Assembly: GCA_947178085.1 (NCBI GenBank)
Contig: CAMWWS010000186.1
Span: forward strand, 1 to 5,846
DNA from: an uncultured Lachnospiraceae bacterium
Lineage (GTDB): Bacteria > Bacillota_A > Clostridia > Lachnospirales > Lachnospiraceae
DNA: 5,846 nt
Direction of reading: 5' to 3'
The position numbers and the translations under genes are program-made. The notes under the pieces were generated by a model that made no database searches, was not told the origin of the DNA, and was given only the letters and a program-made list of their open reading frames with translations. Below are positions 1 through 5,823 of this stretch, piece by piece; the stretch's first letter is position 1, and every line of letters begins with the position of its first letter.

Positions 1-384
1 TACGCCCGCTAAATCCTTATCATACTTAAATCCCCAGATATCATTAATCATATCCGCGCCTGCTGCAATACCTGCACGAGCAACCTTGCTTTTATATGTA
101 TCCAGAGAAATCGGAATATCAAATCTGCTTTTGACTGCCTCGATTACCGGAGCTACTCTTTCTATTTCTTCTTCATCAGAGATTATTGCATAACCCGGTC
201 TGGTGGACTCTCCTCCGATATCCACTACATCCATACCGTCGCCTATCATCTCTTCCACATGATAAAGTGCGTCATCCAGCTTCACATACTTACCTCCGTC
301 CGAAAAGGAATCCGGAGTCACATTCAGTATTCCCATGATGTAAGTATGCCCTTTCTTATTAAACTCTTTAACCCCAATCTTCAT
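1..384 (-). CDS. folP: Dihydropteroate synthase, N-terminal half (runs off left edge)
   Basis: Cytoplasmic enzyme of folate synthesis: joins 6-hydroxymethyl-dihydropterin pyrophosphate to p-aminobenzoate to give dihydropteroate; it is the sulfonamide target. The visible 128 residues carry both classical family signatures: MGILNVTPDSFSDGG at residues 17-31 (pterin-diphosphate loop) and DVVDIGGESTRPG at 52-64, followed by the SLDTYK strand at 93-98 and an AGADMINDIWG segment at 108-118, all typical of the TIM-barrel. The family is usually about 260-280 residues, so roughly half is missing beyond base 1. The ATG at 384-382 is preceded by AGGAGG (400-395) with a 10-nt gap. It lies 39 bases downstream of the folE stop on the same strand, so it should be the third gene of a folC-folE-folP operon. 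No defects are seen in the visible part. Confidence 0.96.
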   Translation of the reverse strand, partial: MKIGVKEFNKKGHTYIMGILNVTPDSFSDGGKYVKLDDALYHVEEMIGDGMDVVDIGGESTRPGYAIISDEEEIERVAPVIEAVKSRFDIPISLDTYKSKVARAGIAAGADMINDIWGFKYDKDLAGV

Positions 385-423
385 TTCAATTCTTCCTCCT
401 AAATATCTTTTTCATTTTTATTT

Positions 424-981
424 TCATGGTTTCAACATTCTGAAGAAATCATCCTGCAATTTTGTATTTTCTTCAAAACATCCTCTTTTTGCAATAGTTA
501 CCGTAGAACTTCCCTCTTTTTTTACTCCACGCATAGTCATACACATATGTTCCGCCTCAAGCATGACCATGACCCCCTGAGGCGCCAGATGCTCCATCAA
601 TGCATCTGCAATCTGTGCCGTCATCTGTTCCTGAATCTGCGGCCTTCTGGCATATGTCTCTATAGTCCGTGCCAGCTTGCTTAAACCCACCACCCTTCCG
701 TTTGGCATATAAGCAATATGCGCTTTCCCGTAAAAAGGAAGCAGATGATGCTCACATACGGAATAAAATGTGATATCTTTCTCCATCACTATTTCGTTAT
801 TCTCTATAGGAAACGTTTTCATCAAATGTTCTGCCGCATTTTCTCCGATTCCTGCGAAAATCTCCCTGCACATGCGCGCTACCCTGTCAGGCGTTTCCAT
901 AAGTCCTTCTCTGGCGGTGTCTTCTCCGATTCCCTCTAAAAATAATTTGACCGCCTGCTTAATTTTATTCTGATCTACCAT
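424..981 (-). CDS. folE: GTP cyclohydrolase I (type IA, zinc-dependent)
   Basis: Catalyses GTP to 7,8-dihydroneopterin triphosphate plus formate, the first step of tetrahydrofolate synthesis; the family forms a cytoplasmic homodecamer. With the start chosen here (MVDQNK..., 185 residues) the zinc ligands expected for the type IA enzyme are all present: Cys76 and His79 in [10 protein letters not shown] and Cys147 in [10 protein letters not shown]. The KTFP and [23 protein letters not shown] stretches are also typical, and the length matches the family. The ATG at 981 has AGAGGAG (994-988) 6 nt upstream. An in-frame ATG at 1002 would add MLSEEIL but has no properly spaced ribosome site. The start lies inside the 3' end of folC (17-bp overlap), which suggests translational coupling. 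The full set of Cys/His ligands argues against the metal-promiscuous FolE2 type. Confidence 0.97.
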   Translation of the reverse strand: MVDQNKIKQAVKLFLEGIGEDTAREGLMETPDRVARMCREIFAGIGENAAEHLMKTFPIENNEIVMEKDITFYSVCEHHLLPFYGKAHIAYMPNGRVVGLSKLARTIETYARRPQIQEQMTAQIADALMEHLAPQGVMVMLEAEHMCMTMRGVKKEGSSTVTIAKRGCFEENTKLQDDFFRMLKP

Positions 982-2290
982 GAGAATCTCCTCTGAGAGC
1001 ATCCCTGTGCTCTACAATATGAATAAGCTCACCCAGAAAAGAAAGTGAACCAAATGCAATAATCACTGTATTATTATCTTTTCCTGTAAGCAGATATGCC
1101 ATTTCCACCGCTTCCATCAGGCTGTCCGCCACCGTCACGCTGTCATGATACTCTTTTACCTCACGTGCCAGCTCATATCCGTCAAGCGCCCTTGCATTAT
1201 GCGGCGGTTTCACTGTAATAATGTGCTGTGCCAGTTCATATGTTGACTGAATGATCTTATCATATTCTTTATCTGCTAATACTCCCATTATATATATAAT
1301 TCTTTTATTTGTAAAATAGAGCCTTATTGACTGTGCCAATCTCATTGCAGCATCTTCATTATGAGCGCCGTCTATAATAAAGAGCGGCTTTTTCCCGATA
1401 ATGCTGAACCGTCCGAGCCACGTCGTCTGCATAAGTCCGGCTCTTAACTGCTCTTCCGTTACCTTAAAGCCTTCGCTGCACAGAGCCTTAATGACCTCCA
1501 CCGCCAGAACCGCATTATCTATCTGAAACTGTCCTGACATTGTTATTTCAAGTTTTTTATACTCTTCATATGAAAAATGCTGCTTTCCAAGACCATACTT
1601 TATATGTGCCGCCTTACCGGAGTCCGCAATTGTCAGACTACAGCCGTGTTCTCTTGCCGCATTGGCAATGACCTGCATAACCTCTTCTTTCTGCCTGCAC
1701 GTCACTACGTGGCAATTATCCTTGACAATCCCCGCCTTCTGCTTTGCAATCTTTTCTAAAGAATCTCCAAGAACCGCCATATGGTCCATGCTGATTGAAG
1801 CAAATACCGCGCATACGGTCGTATTTATGATGTTGGTTGCATCCAGACTTCCTCCAAGCCCGGTTTCCAATACAACGATATCACATTTTTTATCAGAAAA
1901 ATACAAAAATGCTATAGCTGTTTCTATTTCAAATGGAGTCGGGTGCGTAAGCCCCTCCGACTCCATCTGCTCCGCTATTTCTTTAATTCGTTCCAGATAT
2001 CTGCATAACTCTGTTTTTGCAATCGGTCTGCCGCCTATCTGAAATCGTTCCCTATAATCCAATATCGTTGGAGAAATATATCTTCCGACTTTATAGCCCG
2101 CCGTCTGAAGCACAGTAGAAACATAAGCAAGCACAGAGCCTTTTCCGTTCGTTCCTGCAATATGTACGAATCTAAGCCCTTCCTGCGGATTGCCCAGACG
2201 TTCACAAAGTCTCTGCATATTCTGCAGTCCCGGCACGCTGCCAAAGCGCTGTAAATATTCCACATACTCCATTGCTTCCCTATAGTTCAT
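965..2290 (-). CDS. folC: Bifunctional folylpolyglutamate / dihydrofolate synthase
   Basis: Mur-ligase-like ATP-dependent enzyme that adds L-glutamate to dihydropteroate and/or extends the polyglutamate tail of folates in the cytoplasm. From the chosen ATG the protein is 441 residues, the normal family length. The FolC P-loop GTNGKGS is at residues 46-52, then [13 protein letters not shown] (73-85), [12 protein letters not shown] (142-153), [11 protein letters not shown] (166-175), the KAGIVK motif (185-190) that holds the lysine usually carbamylated in this fold, WLGRF (291-295) and IDGAHN (306-311) opening the C-terminal domain. Start at 2290 ([10 protein letters not shown]) is preferred because GGGAG (2302-2298) lies 7 nt upstream. 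An in-frame ATG at 2347 would add 19 residues that look non-conserved and would collide with the divergent gene. Position next to folE and folP supports a folate role; dihydrofolate synthase activity is likely because the operon makes folate de novo, but activity cannot be read from sequence. Confidence 0.95.
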   Translation of the reverse strand: MNYREAMEYVEYLQRFGSVPGLQNMQRLCERLGNPQEGLRFVHIAGTNGKGSVLAYVSTVLQTAGYKVGRYISPTILDYRERFQIGGRPIAKTELCRYLERIKEIAEQMESEGLTHPTPFEIETAIAFLYFSDKKCDIVVLETGLGGSLDATNIINTTVCAVFASISMDHMAVLGDSLEKIAKQKAGIVKDNCHVVTCRQKEEVMQVIANAAREHGCSLTIADSGKAAHIKYGLGKQHFSYEEYKKLEITMSGQFQIDNAVLAVEVIKALCSEGFKVTEEQLRAGLMQTTWLGRFSIIGKKPLFIIDGAHNEDAAMRLAQSIRLYFTNKRIIYIMGVLADKEYDKIIQSTYELAQHIITVKPPHNARALDGYELAREVKEYHDSVTVADSLMEAVEMAYLLTGKDNNTVIIAFGSLSFLGELIHIVEHRDALRGDSHGRSE

Positions 2291-2337
2291 CTGTGTTCTC
2301 CCATAATAAACGTATATTCTGCCAATTTCAGGATAAA

Positions 2338-2365
2338 CTAATACCATGAAAAATTTTATTCACAA
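2338..2365 (-). promoter_or_regulatory. Candidate sigma-A promoter for the folC-folE-folP operon
   Basis: Read on the minus strand: TTGTGA (2365-2360), a 16-bp spacer, then TATTAG (2343-2338). Each box matches 4 of 6 consensus bases. Initiation would fall near 2331, giving a leader of about 40 nt to the folC ATG at 2290 with its GGGAG site. The promoter would lie across the first codons of the divergent membrane-protein gene. The match is only moderate, and its placement is the main support. Confidence 0.35.
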
Positions 2366-2768
2366 CTTTCTTCACTGCGGGCTGCTTGGCTGGTGTCTGG
2401 AAATCCTTTTTACGGCTTTCCATTCTTTCCGAAGAAGGGACTTAAGATTATCCGGTATTACTTCTGTCTGGATGTTTCCCATATACGGAATGGCTGCTTT
2501 TTTAGCTCCCGTCAGCCGCCTATTGAAGGGCAGAAATTTCATATTCCGCGGTTTAGTTTATTCCGGCATTATATTCTTATGTGAATATGTGTCAGGCACC
2601 ATGCTGCGTAAAAGGGGACTGTGTCCATGGAACTATGAACGCTCCAGATGGAATCTTGGCAAAGTCATACGCCTGGACTACACACCCTGCTGGTTTATCT
2701 CCGGTCTTCTTTTTGAGCGGCTTCTATTGGAAAGCGATACCATTAATCGACATCATCCAGATCAATAG
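2346..2768 (+). CDS. CmpB-like integral membrane protein (putative ABC-transporter type IV family)
   Basis: A 140-residue membrane protein resembling the Pfam family named ABC_trans_CmpB (formerly DUF1113), common in Clostridia; its biochemical role is not established despite the name. Four hydrophobic segments are visible at about residues 8-26, 40-57, 66-84 and 112-128. Family hallmarks are GWCLEILF (15-22), FPIYGM (44-49), the CPWNY motif (93-97) and IRLDYTPCWFISGLLFE (108-124). The start is supported by this N-terminus, since the family usually begins a few residues before the SFLGWCLE-type motif, but the ribosome site is weak (AGGA at 2330-2333, 12 nt upstream). It is divergent from folC (ATG codons 55 bp apart) and its 3' end overlaps the convergent PH-domain gene by 26 bp. 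No clear plus-strand promoter was found. The polar tail SDTINRHHPDQ falls largely in the overlap. Family assignment is from motif memory, with no function claimed. Confidence 0.85.
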   Translation: MKNFIHNFLHCGLLGWCLEILFTAFHSFRRRDLRLSGITSVWMFPIYGMAAFLAPVSRLLKGRNFIFRGLVYSGIIFLCEYVSGTMLRKRGLCPWNYERSRWNLGKVIRLDYTPCWFISGLLFERLLLESDTINRHHPDQ

Positions 2769-3126
2769 CCCCCGAACCGATATCCAGTGTATTTAAAGTA
2801 CGGCGTTTTCTCCTCGCCTCTTCGGATTCTTTTAATATATAATCTTTAATTTCTTTAGCATGCTTAATATGTTCTATCAAAAGTTTAGGATGCGTGGTAT
2901 CTCCTGTATAACACACGATTGTACCAAGCCCGCAGAGCCTTTCCATCAGACTTGTCTCCAACTCCACATCCTGTACCTTATACATATAACAGTCATTTTC
3001 ACGTGTGCGAAGCAGACCGGCGTTAATCGTAATCACATCTTCACCAATCGTATACTTGGTGAAAGTAAATGGAAGTCCTAAAAACAGCCATCTTTTTCTT
3101 TCCTGGTATTCCATAATAATACTCAT
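2743..3126 (-). CDS. Bacterial PH-domain (DUF304/bPH_2-like) protein
   Basis: A 127-residue protein, or 123 if Met5 is the start, with no transmembrane segment or signal peptide and therefore probably cytoplasmic. Residues 22-98 read as one bacterial pleckstrin-homology domain: FTKYTIGEDVITINAGLLRT (22-41) gives the first strands, YKVQDVELETSLMERLCGLGTI (49-70) is the typical kIQDV...G.GTI segment, and a closing helix (HIKHAKEIKDYILKESEE) follows. The C-terminus is a basic patch (RRKRR, 105-109) then an acidic tail ending DLDDVD. Ligand and partner are unknown. The start is unclear: AAAGGAG (3134-3128) lies only 1 nt from the ATG at 3126, too close, but 13 nt from the in-frame ATG at 3114. 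It is convergent with the CmpB-like gene, overlapping by 26 bp, and has its own well-formed promoter upstream. Confidence 0.85.
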   Translation of the reverse strand: MSIIMEYQERKRWLFLGLPFTFTKYTIGEDVITINAGLLRTRENDCYMYKVQDVELETSLMERLCGLGTIVCYTGDTTHPKLLIEHIKHAKEIKDYILKESEEARRKRRTLNTLDIGSGAIDLDDVD

Positions 3127-3151
3127 ACTCCTTTCAATTCTGTCTTATTCT

Positions 3152-3180
3152 AATATAACATATATTGAAAGATTCTACAA
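3152..3180 (-). promoter_or_regulatory. Sigma-A promoter for the PH-domain gene
   Basis: On the minus strand: TTGTAG (3180-3175), a 17-bp spacer, TATATT (3157-3152). Initiation is expected near 3145, about 20-30 nt before the start codon, so the leader would contain little more than the AAAGGAG site. The optimal spacer and near-consensus boxes make this convincing. The -35 box contains CTACAA on the plus strand, a hexamer that recurs at 3280-3285 by the nitroreductase gene. Confidence 0.65.
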
Positions 3181-3232
3181 CTTTCTGATAAGGTGAGATT
3201 TTGTAATATATAAAAAATTTCTCCGATTTACA

Positions 3233-3261
3233 TTGAAACCTGTTTCCCTTTGTGGTATGAT
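3233..3261 (+). promoter_or_regulatory. Sigma-A promoter for the nitroreductase gene (possibly also pyrBI)
   Basis: TTGAAA (3233-3238), a 17-bp spacer, TATGAT (3256-3261): five of six matches in each box at the ideal spacing, the best promoter in the window. Initiation is expected around 3268, giving a leader of about 65 nt to the ATG at 3334. It diverges from the PH-gene promoter, and the facing -35 boxes are about 50 bp apart. If the downstream terminator at 3883 is leaky, this promoter could also feed pyrB-pyrI. Confidence 0.7.
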
Positions 3262-3280
3262 AGGATTTAACAACCTGAAC

Positions 3281-3294
3281 TACAAAATGTTGTA
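3281..3294 (+). promoter_or_regulatory. Candidate operator palindrome in the nitroreductase leader
   Basis: TACAA-AATG-TTGTA is a perfect 5-bp inverted repeat with a 4-bp centre, about 13 bp downstream of the expected start of transcription and 40 bp before the nitroreductase ATG. Its position would suit a repressor roadblock. The same two half-sites, TACAA at 3176-3180 and TTGTA at 3201-3205, flank the divergent promoter gap at wider spacing. No regulator family is recognised and short AT-rich palindromes arise by chance. Confidence 0.3.
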
Positions 3295-3333
3295 AGTATT
3301 ATCAAACAGGGCACAAGAACAAGGAGGTATCCC

Positions 3334-3876
3334 ATGACAGCAAAAGAATGCATCAAAGGGCGCAGAAGCATACGCCGATTCAAATCCGATAAGATTGAGC
3401 ACGAGCTGCTTGCTGAAATCATTGAAACAGCATCCTATGCTCCAAGCTGGAAGAACACACAGATTACCCGTTATGTTGCAGTATAAGGCTCTCTGAAAGA
3501 TAAAATTGCCAAAGAAGGAACCACTCCGTTTCCCGGAAATGGACAGATTATCGAAAATGCACCAATGCTGATTGCTGTTACCGTCATAAAAAACAGATGC
3601 GGATATGAGCGGGACGGCTCTTTTACAACTCCACGTCGGGATACATGGCAAATGTTCGATGCAGGTGTAGCTTCACAAACATTCTGTCTGGCTGCATATG
3701 AAAAAGGTATCGGTTCCGTAATCATGGGCATATTTGATCAGAAAAAAATCGAAGAGCTTCTTGAATTACCGGAAGACCGTGAACTTGTCGCTTTGATTCC
3801 TATCGGTTATCCCGCTGAAGAACCTGTTGCACCTAAGCGGAAAGCGGTAGATGATTTATTGTCATTTAAATTATAG
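3334..3876 (+). pseudogene. Nitroreductase-family flavoprotein, interrupted by in-frame stop
   Basis: Read through, this is a 180-codon frame of the NAD(P)H-dependent FMN nitroreductase family. A strong ribosome site AAGGAGG (3321-3327) sits 6 nt before the ATG. The N-terminus MTAKECIKGRRSIRRFKSD carries the FMN-phosphate-contacting RRSIRRF motif (10-16), and ASYAPSWKNTQITRYVAV (33-50) is the typical APSW.NTQ.wrf.vv segment. Codon 51 is TAA (3484-3486); the frame then continues uninterrupted (GSLKDKIAKEG..., [60 protein letters not shown]) to a normal TAG at 3874-3876. Homologues usually read VAVEGSLKDKI, so one G-to-T change (GAA to TAA) explains the break. The longest downstream piece with a Met start (3565, 103 residues) lacks a ribosome site and the FMN-binding N-terminus. 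A sequencing error remains possible. Confidence 0.85.
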
Positions 3877-3882
3877 CATTTC

Positions 3883-3915
3883 AAATAGAAGAGATATTCT
3901 CTCTTCTATTTTTTT
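3883..3915 (+). terminator. Rho-independent terminator between nitroreductase and pyrB; candidate pyrBI attenuator
   Basis: A perfect 12-bp stem (3883-3894 AAATAGAAGAGA pairing with 3900-3911 TCTCTTCTATTT), 5-nt loop TATTC, running straight into a T-tract to 3915. It begins 6 nt after the nitroreductase stop. The pyrB ribosome site (GGAG 3929-3932) follows about 13 nt after the T-tract, leaving no room for a full promoter between. It either simply ends the nitroreductase message while pyrB has a promoter upstream within the hairpin or gene, or it acts as an attenuator. No PyrR-type binding loop was recognised upstream. Confidence 0.8.
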
Positions 3916-3943
3916 GAGCAAAAAGAAAGGAGCAATATTGCTA

Positions 3944-4858
3944 ATGAGACACTTAATGAATCCTCTTGACTTTACAGTGGAGGAACTGGATTCCCTTTTT
4001 GATCTGGCTAATGATATCGAAAAGAACCCCTCCAAATATTCACATGCCTGCGAAGGAAAAAAGCTTGCTACTTGTTTCTATGAGCCAAGTACCCGCACAA
4101 GGCTCAGTTTTGAAGCGGCTATGTTAAATCTGGGCGGACAGGTTATAGGTTTTTCGGACGCCGGTTCTTCTTCAGCTTCAAAAGGCGAAAGCGTTTCCGA
4201 TACCATCCGGGTCATCTCCTGCTTCGCCGATATCTGTGCCATGCGGCATCCCAAAGAAGGAGCTCCTATGGTAGCCGCAAGCAGGTCAGGAATTCCGGTT
4301 ATCAACGCAGGTGACGGAGGCCACCAGCATCCAACACAGACTTTGACAGATTTACTTACAATCCGTTCACTGAAAGGAAGACTCGGACACTTTACCGTCG
4401 GTTTATGCGGAGATTTGAAGTTCGGCAGAACCGTGCATTCTTTAATAAACGCATTAGTGCGTTATCCCGATATTCACTTTATTTTCATATCGCCGCCGGA
4501 ACTGAAGGTTCCTGATTACATTACGGATATGCTTAAAGAGACGGGAATTTCATATGAAGAAGTAATCCGTTTGGAAGAATGTATGCCGAAACTTGATTTG
4601 CTTTATATGACACGCGTTCAAAGAGAACGCTTCTTCAATGAAGAGGATTACGTCAGATTGAAAGATTTCTATATCTTAAACAAAGCAAAAATGTCCCTTG
4701 CCAAAGATGACATGCTGGTACTGCATCCTCTTCCCCGCGTCAATGAAATATCCGTAGAAGTGGACGACGACCCAAGAGCAGTTTATTTTCAACAGGTTCA
4801 GTACGGGGTTTATGTAAGGATGGCGTTGATACTGACATTACTGGAAATCAGAGTATAA
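3944..4858 (+). CDS. pyrB: Aspartate transcarbamoylase, catalytic chain
   Basis: Condenses carbamoyl phosphate with L-aspartate to N-carbamoyl-aspartate, the committed step of UMP synthesis, in the cytoplasm. The protein is 304 residues, close to the usual 300-310. The carbamoyl-phosphate motif STRTR is at 49-53, the 80s-loop SSSASKGES at 75-83, RHPKEGA at 101-107, [10 protein letters not shown] at 127-136, [12 protein letters not shown] at 156-167, [10 protein letters not shown] at 221-230 (aspartate-binding R-x-Q) and HPLPR at 261-265, so all key active-site elements are intact. Start ATG 3944 ([10 protein letters not shown]) is chosen by likeness to related proteins; GGAG (3929-3932) is 11 nt upstream. 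An in-frame TTG at 3938 with a 5-nt gap is an alternative that would add two residues. It is followed 18 bp later by pyrI, indicating an E. coli-like allosteric c6r6 holoenzyme. The terminator immediately upstream may control expression. Confidence 0.97.
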   Translation: MRHLMNPLDFTVEELDSLFDLANDIEKNPSKYSHACEGKKLATCFYEPSTRTRLSFEAAMLNLGGQVIGFSDAGSSSASKGESVSDTIRVISCFADICAMRHPKEGAPMVAASRSGIPVINAGDGGHQHPTQTLTDLLTIRSLKGRLGHFTVGLCGDLKFGRTVHSLINALVRYPDIHFIFISPPELKVPDYITDMLKETGISYEEVIRLEECMPKLDLLYMTRVQRERFFNEEDYVRLKDFYILNKAKMSLAKDDMLVLHPLPRVNEISVEVDDDPRAVYFQQVQYGVYVRMALILTLLEIRV

Positions 4859-4876
4859 TTAAAAAGGAGAATAAAA

Positions 4877-5308
4877 ATGTTAAATGTAGGAAAAATTGAG
4901 GAAGGGTTTGTCCTTGACCACATTGAGGCAGGAAAGAGTCTGTCAATATATCATCATCTGCAGTTGGATAAACTGGATTGTACGGTTGCAATTATCAAAA
5001 ATGCACGCAGCAATAAGATGGGAAAAAAGGATATACTGAAAGTAGAGTGTGATATCAATACACTGAATCTTGATGTCCTTGCTTTCATAGACCATAATAT
5101 CACAGTAAATGTCATCAAGGACGGTGAAATTGTCGATAAAAAGGAGCTTGTGCTTCCCAAGGAAATAAAGAATATAATTAAATGTAAAAATCCAAGGTGC
5201 ATCACATCAATCGAACAGGAACTTCCTCATATCTTCATTCTTGCTGATGAAAAAGACGAGATTTACCGGTGTAAATACTGTGAAGAAAAGTATGGGGAGA
5301 GGCTGTAA
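4877..5308 (+). CDS. pyrI: Aspartate transcarbamoylase, regulatory chain
   Basis: Allosteric subunit that binds nucleotides (CTP/UTP inhibition and ATP activation in the E. coli enzyme) and links catalytic trimers through a structural zinc site. It is 143 residues, slightly shorter than the roughly 153 of E. coli. The N-terminal allosteric domain shows GFVLDHIEAGKSL (10-22, with the D-H pair of the nucleotide pocket) and the MGKKDILKVE segment (48-57), which holds the lysines lining that pocket in E. coli. The C-terminal zinc domain has all four ligands: Cys103 and Cys108 (CKNPRC) and Cys132 and Cys135 (CKYC). A good ribosome site, AAGGAG ending at 4869, lies 7 nt before the ATG, and pyrB ends 18 bp upstream, so the two are cotranscribed. 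No defects are seen. Confidence 0.97.
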   Translation: MLNVGKIEEGFVLDHIEAGKSLSIYHHLQLDKLDCTVAIIKNARSNKMGKKDILKVECDINTLNLDVLAFIDHNITVNVIKDGEIVDKKELVLPKEIKNIIKCKNPRCITSIEQELPHIFILADEKDEIYRCKYCEEKYGERL

Positions 5309-5343
5309 GGATTTTCGTAAGAATAATAGTTATTTATGTTATG

Positions 5344-5387
5344 TAAACCTCCAAACCAATGTCTAAAATGCATGGTTTGGAGGTTTA
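5344..5387 (+). terminator. Long hairpin after pyrI, probable terminator
   Basis: A perfect 15-bp inverted repeat: TAAACCTCCAAACCA (5344-5358) and TGGTTTGGAGGTTTA (5373-5387), with a 14-nt loop, 35 bp after the pyrI stop. The A/T ends of the stem give only TTTA rather than a true T-tract after the GC-rich part, in both directions. It probably ends the pyrBI message but is not a textbook intrinsic terminator; mRNA 3'-end stabilisation is an alternative. Confidence 0.6.
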
Positions 5388-5502
5388 TGAATCTCCATCA
5401 TCTACCCTGCAAATTTCTTCAAATCTACCTGATATATATTTTATATTTATAGTACTTTTTATTTACGATGCGACCACATTCATTCTGATAAAACTGGCAT
5501 AC
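5388..5502. other. AT-rich non-coding stretch between pyrI hairpin and CRISPR array
   Basis: No coding frame, ribosome site or tRNA was found. The centre (about 5430-5465) is very AT-rich. Its end may contain a badly decayed CRISPR repeat, and 5467-5502 would then be a relic spacer. Otherwise nothing is recognised. Confidence 0.5.
5438..5466 (-). repeat. Possible highly decayed terminal CRISPR repeat
   Basis: The end CTTTTTATTTAC resembles the array repeat's end (TTCTTATTTAAC, one A lost) and the start ATT matches, but the middle does not. The main support is that 5467-5502, the stretch between this and the next repeat, is exactly 36 nt, the same as intact spacers. The AT-rich composition makes chance similarity easy. 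Confidence 0.25.
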
Positions 5503-5823
5503 ATTCAAATACGTACAATTTCCTATTTAACTGAGTAGGTGCTTTTTCCCTAAAAGTATAGACTTCTCCTAACACATCTCATGCTCTTATTTAACTTCCA
5601 CACCGAAATAGGACGGCACTTTTAACGTCTAATTCAAACACATCCCATGTTCTTATTTAACGAATAACGCTGTTTCAGACTGCGCCATCGCGCTCCCATT
5701 CAAACACATCCCATGTTCTTATTTAACAAAGTCGGCGACAATGTTGTAGATAAACTTGGACTATTCAAACACATCCCATGTTCTTATTTAACAACGTCAC
5801 CAGTAGACATTAGACCTGACTAA
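5503..5823 (-). CRISPR. Trailer end of a CRISPR array, type I-B-like repeat, truncated on the right
   Basis: Three identical 30-nt repeats lie at 5632-5661, 5698-5727 and 5763-5792 (plus-strand start ATTCAAACAC, end TTATTTAAC). A fourth at 5566-5595 has 25/30 matches, and a fifth at 5503-5531 has about 23/30 with one base deleted. Spacers are 5532-5565 (34 nt), 5596-5631 (36), 5662-5697 (36) and 5728-5762 (35), all different; a partial spacer begins at 5793. On the minus strand the repeat reads GTTAAATAAG... to ...TGTTTGAAT, with a central ACAT-GGG-ATGT hairpin and a TTTGAAT 3' end, the layout of clostridial type I-B repeats, so crRNA is inferred to be transcribed leftwards. The decayed repeats on the left then mark the trailer, with the leader and probably the cas genes beyond the right edge. 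No cas gene is in the window, so the subtype is inference from the repeat only. The true array end is masked by adapter sequence. Confidence 0.93.

Noticed and set aside
982..1002. Longer folE start at 1002 (MLSEEIL extension)
   Set aside because: No spaced ribosome site precedes it, whereas AGAGGAG sits 6 nt before the ATG at 981 and the shorter protein fits the family.
1662..2042. A 126-codon plus-strand frame inside folC
   Set aside because: Lies opposite a fully motif-supported folC and has no ribosome site or recognisable domain.
3484..3486. Recoding of the TAA in the nitroreductase (selenocysteine, pyrrolysine or suppression)
   Set aside because: Known recoding uses TGA or TAG, not TAA. 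Relatives have Glu here and no recoding element is evident, so a point mutation or base error is simpler.
3280..3731. Two long minus-strand open frames opposite the nitroreductase gene (3280-3651 and 3471-3731)
   Set aside because: No ribosome site or family resemblance; they are shadows of the plus-strand nitroreductase frame, which carries clear motifs on both sides of its stop.
3780..3943. PyrR-binding leader or riboswitch upstream of pyrB
   Set aside because: No conserved PyrR stem-loop sequence and no multi-helix aptamer pattern could be recognised; only the simple terminator hairpin is visible.
5344..5387. The 15-bp inverted repeat as the end of an insertion element
   Set aside because: The arms are only 14 nt apart with no transposase and no target duplication; a transcript-end hairpin after pyrI is the simpler reading.
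5739..5749. AATGTTGTA in a spacer (about 5740-5748) shared with the nitroreductase leader at 3286-3294, suggesting self-targeting
   Set aside because: Only nine bases match, in AT-rich sequence, with divergence on both sides; far too short for a protospacer.
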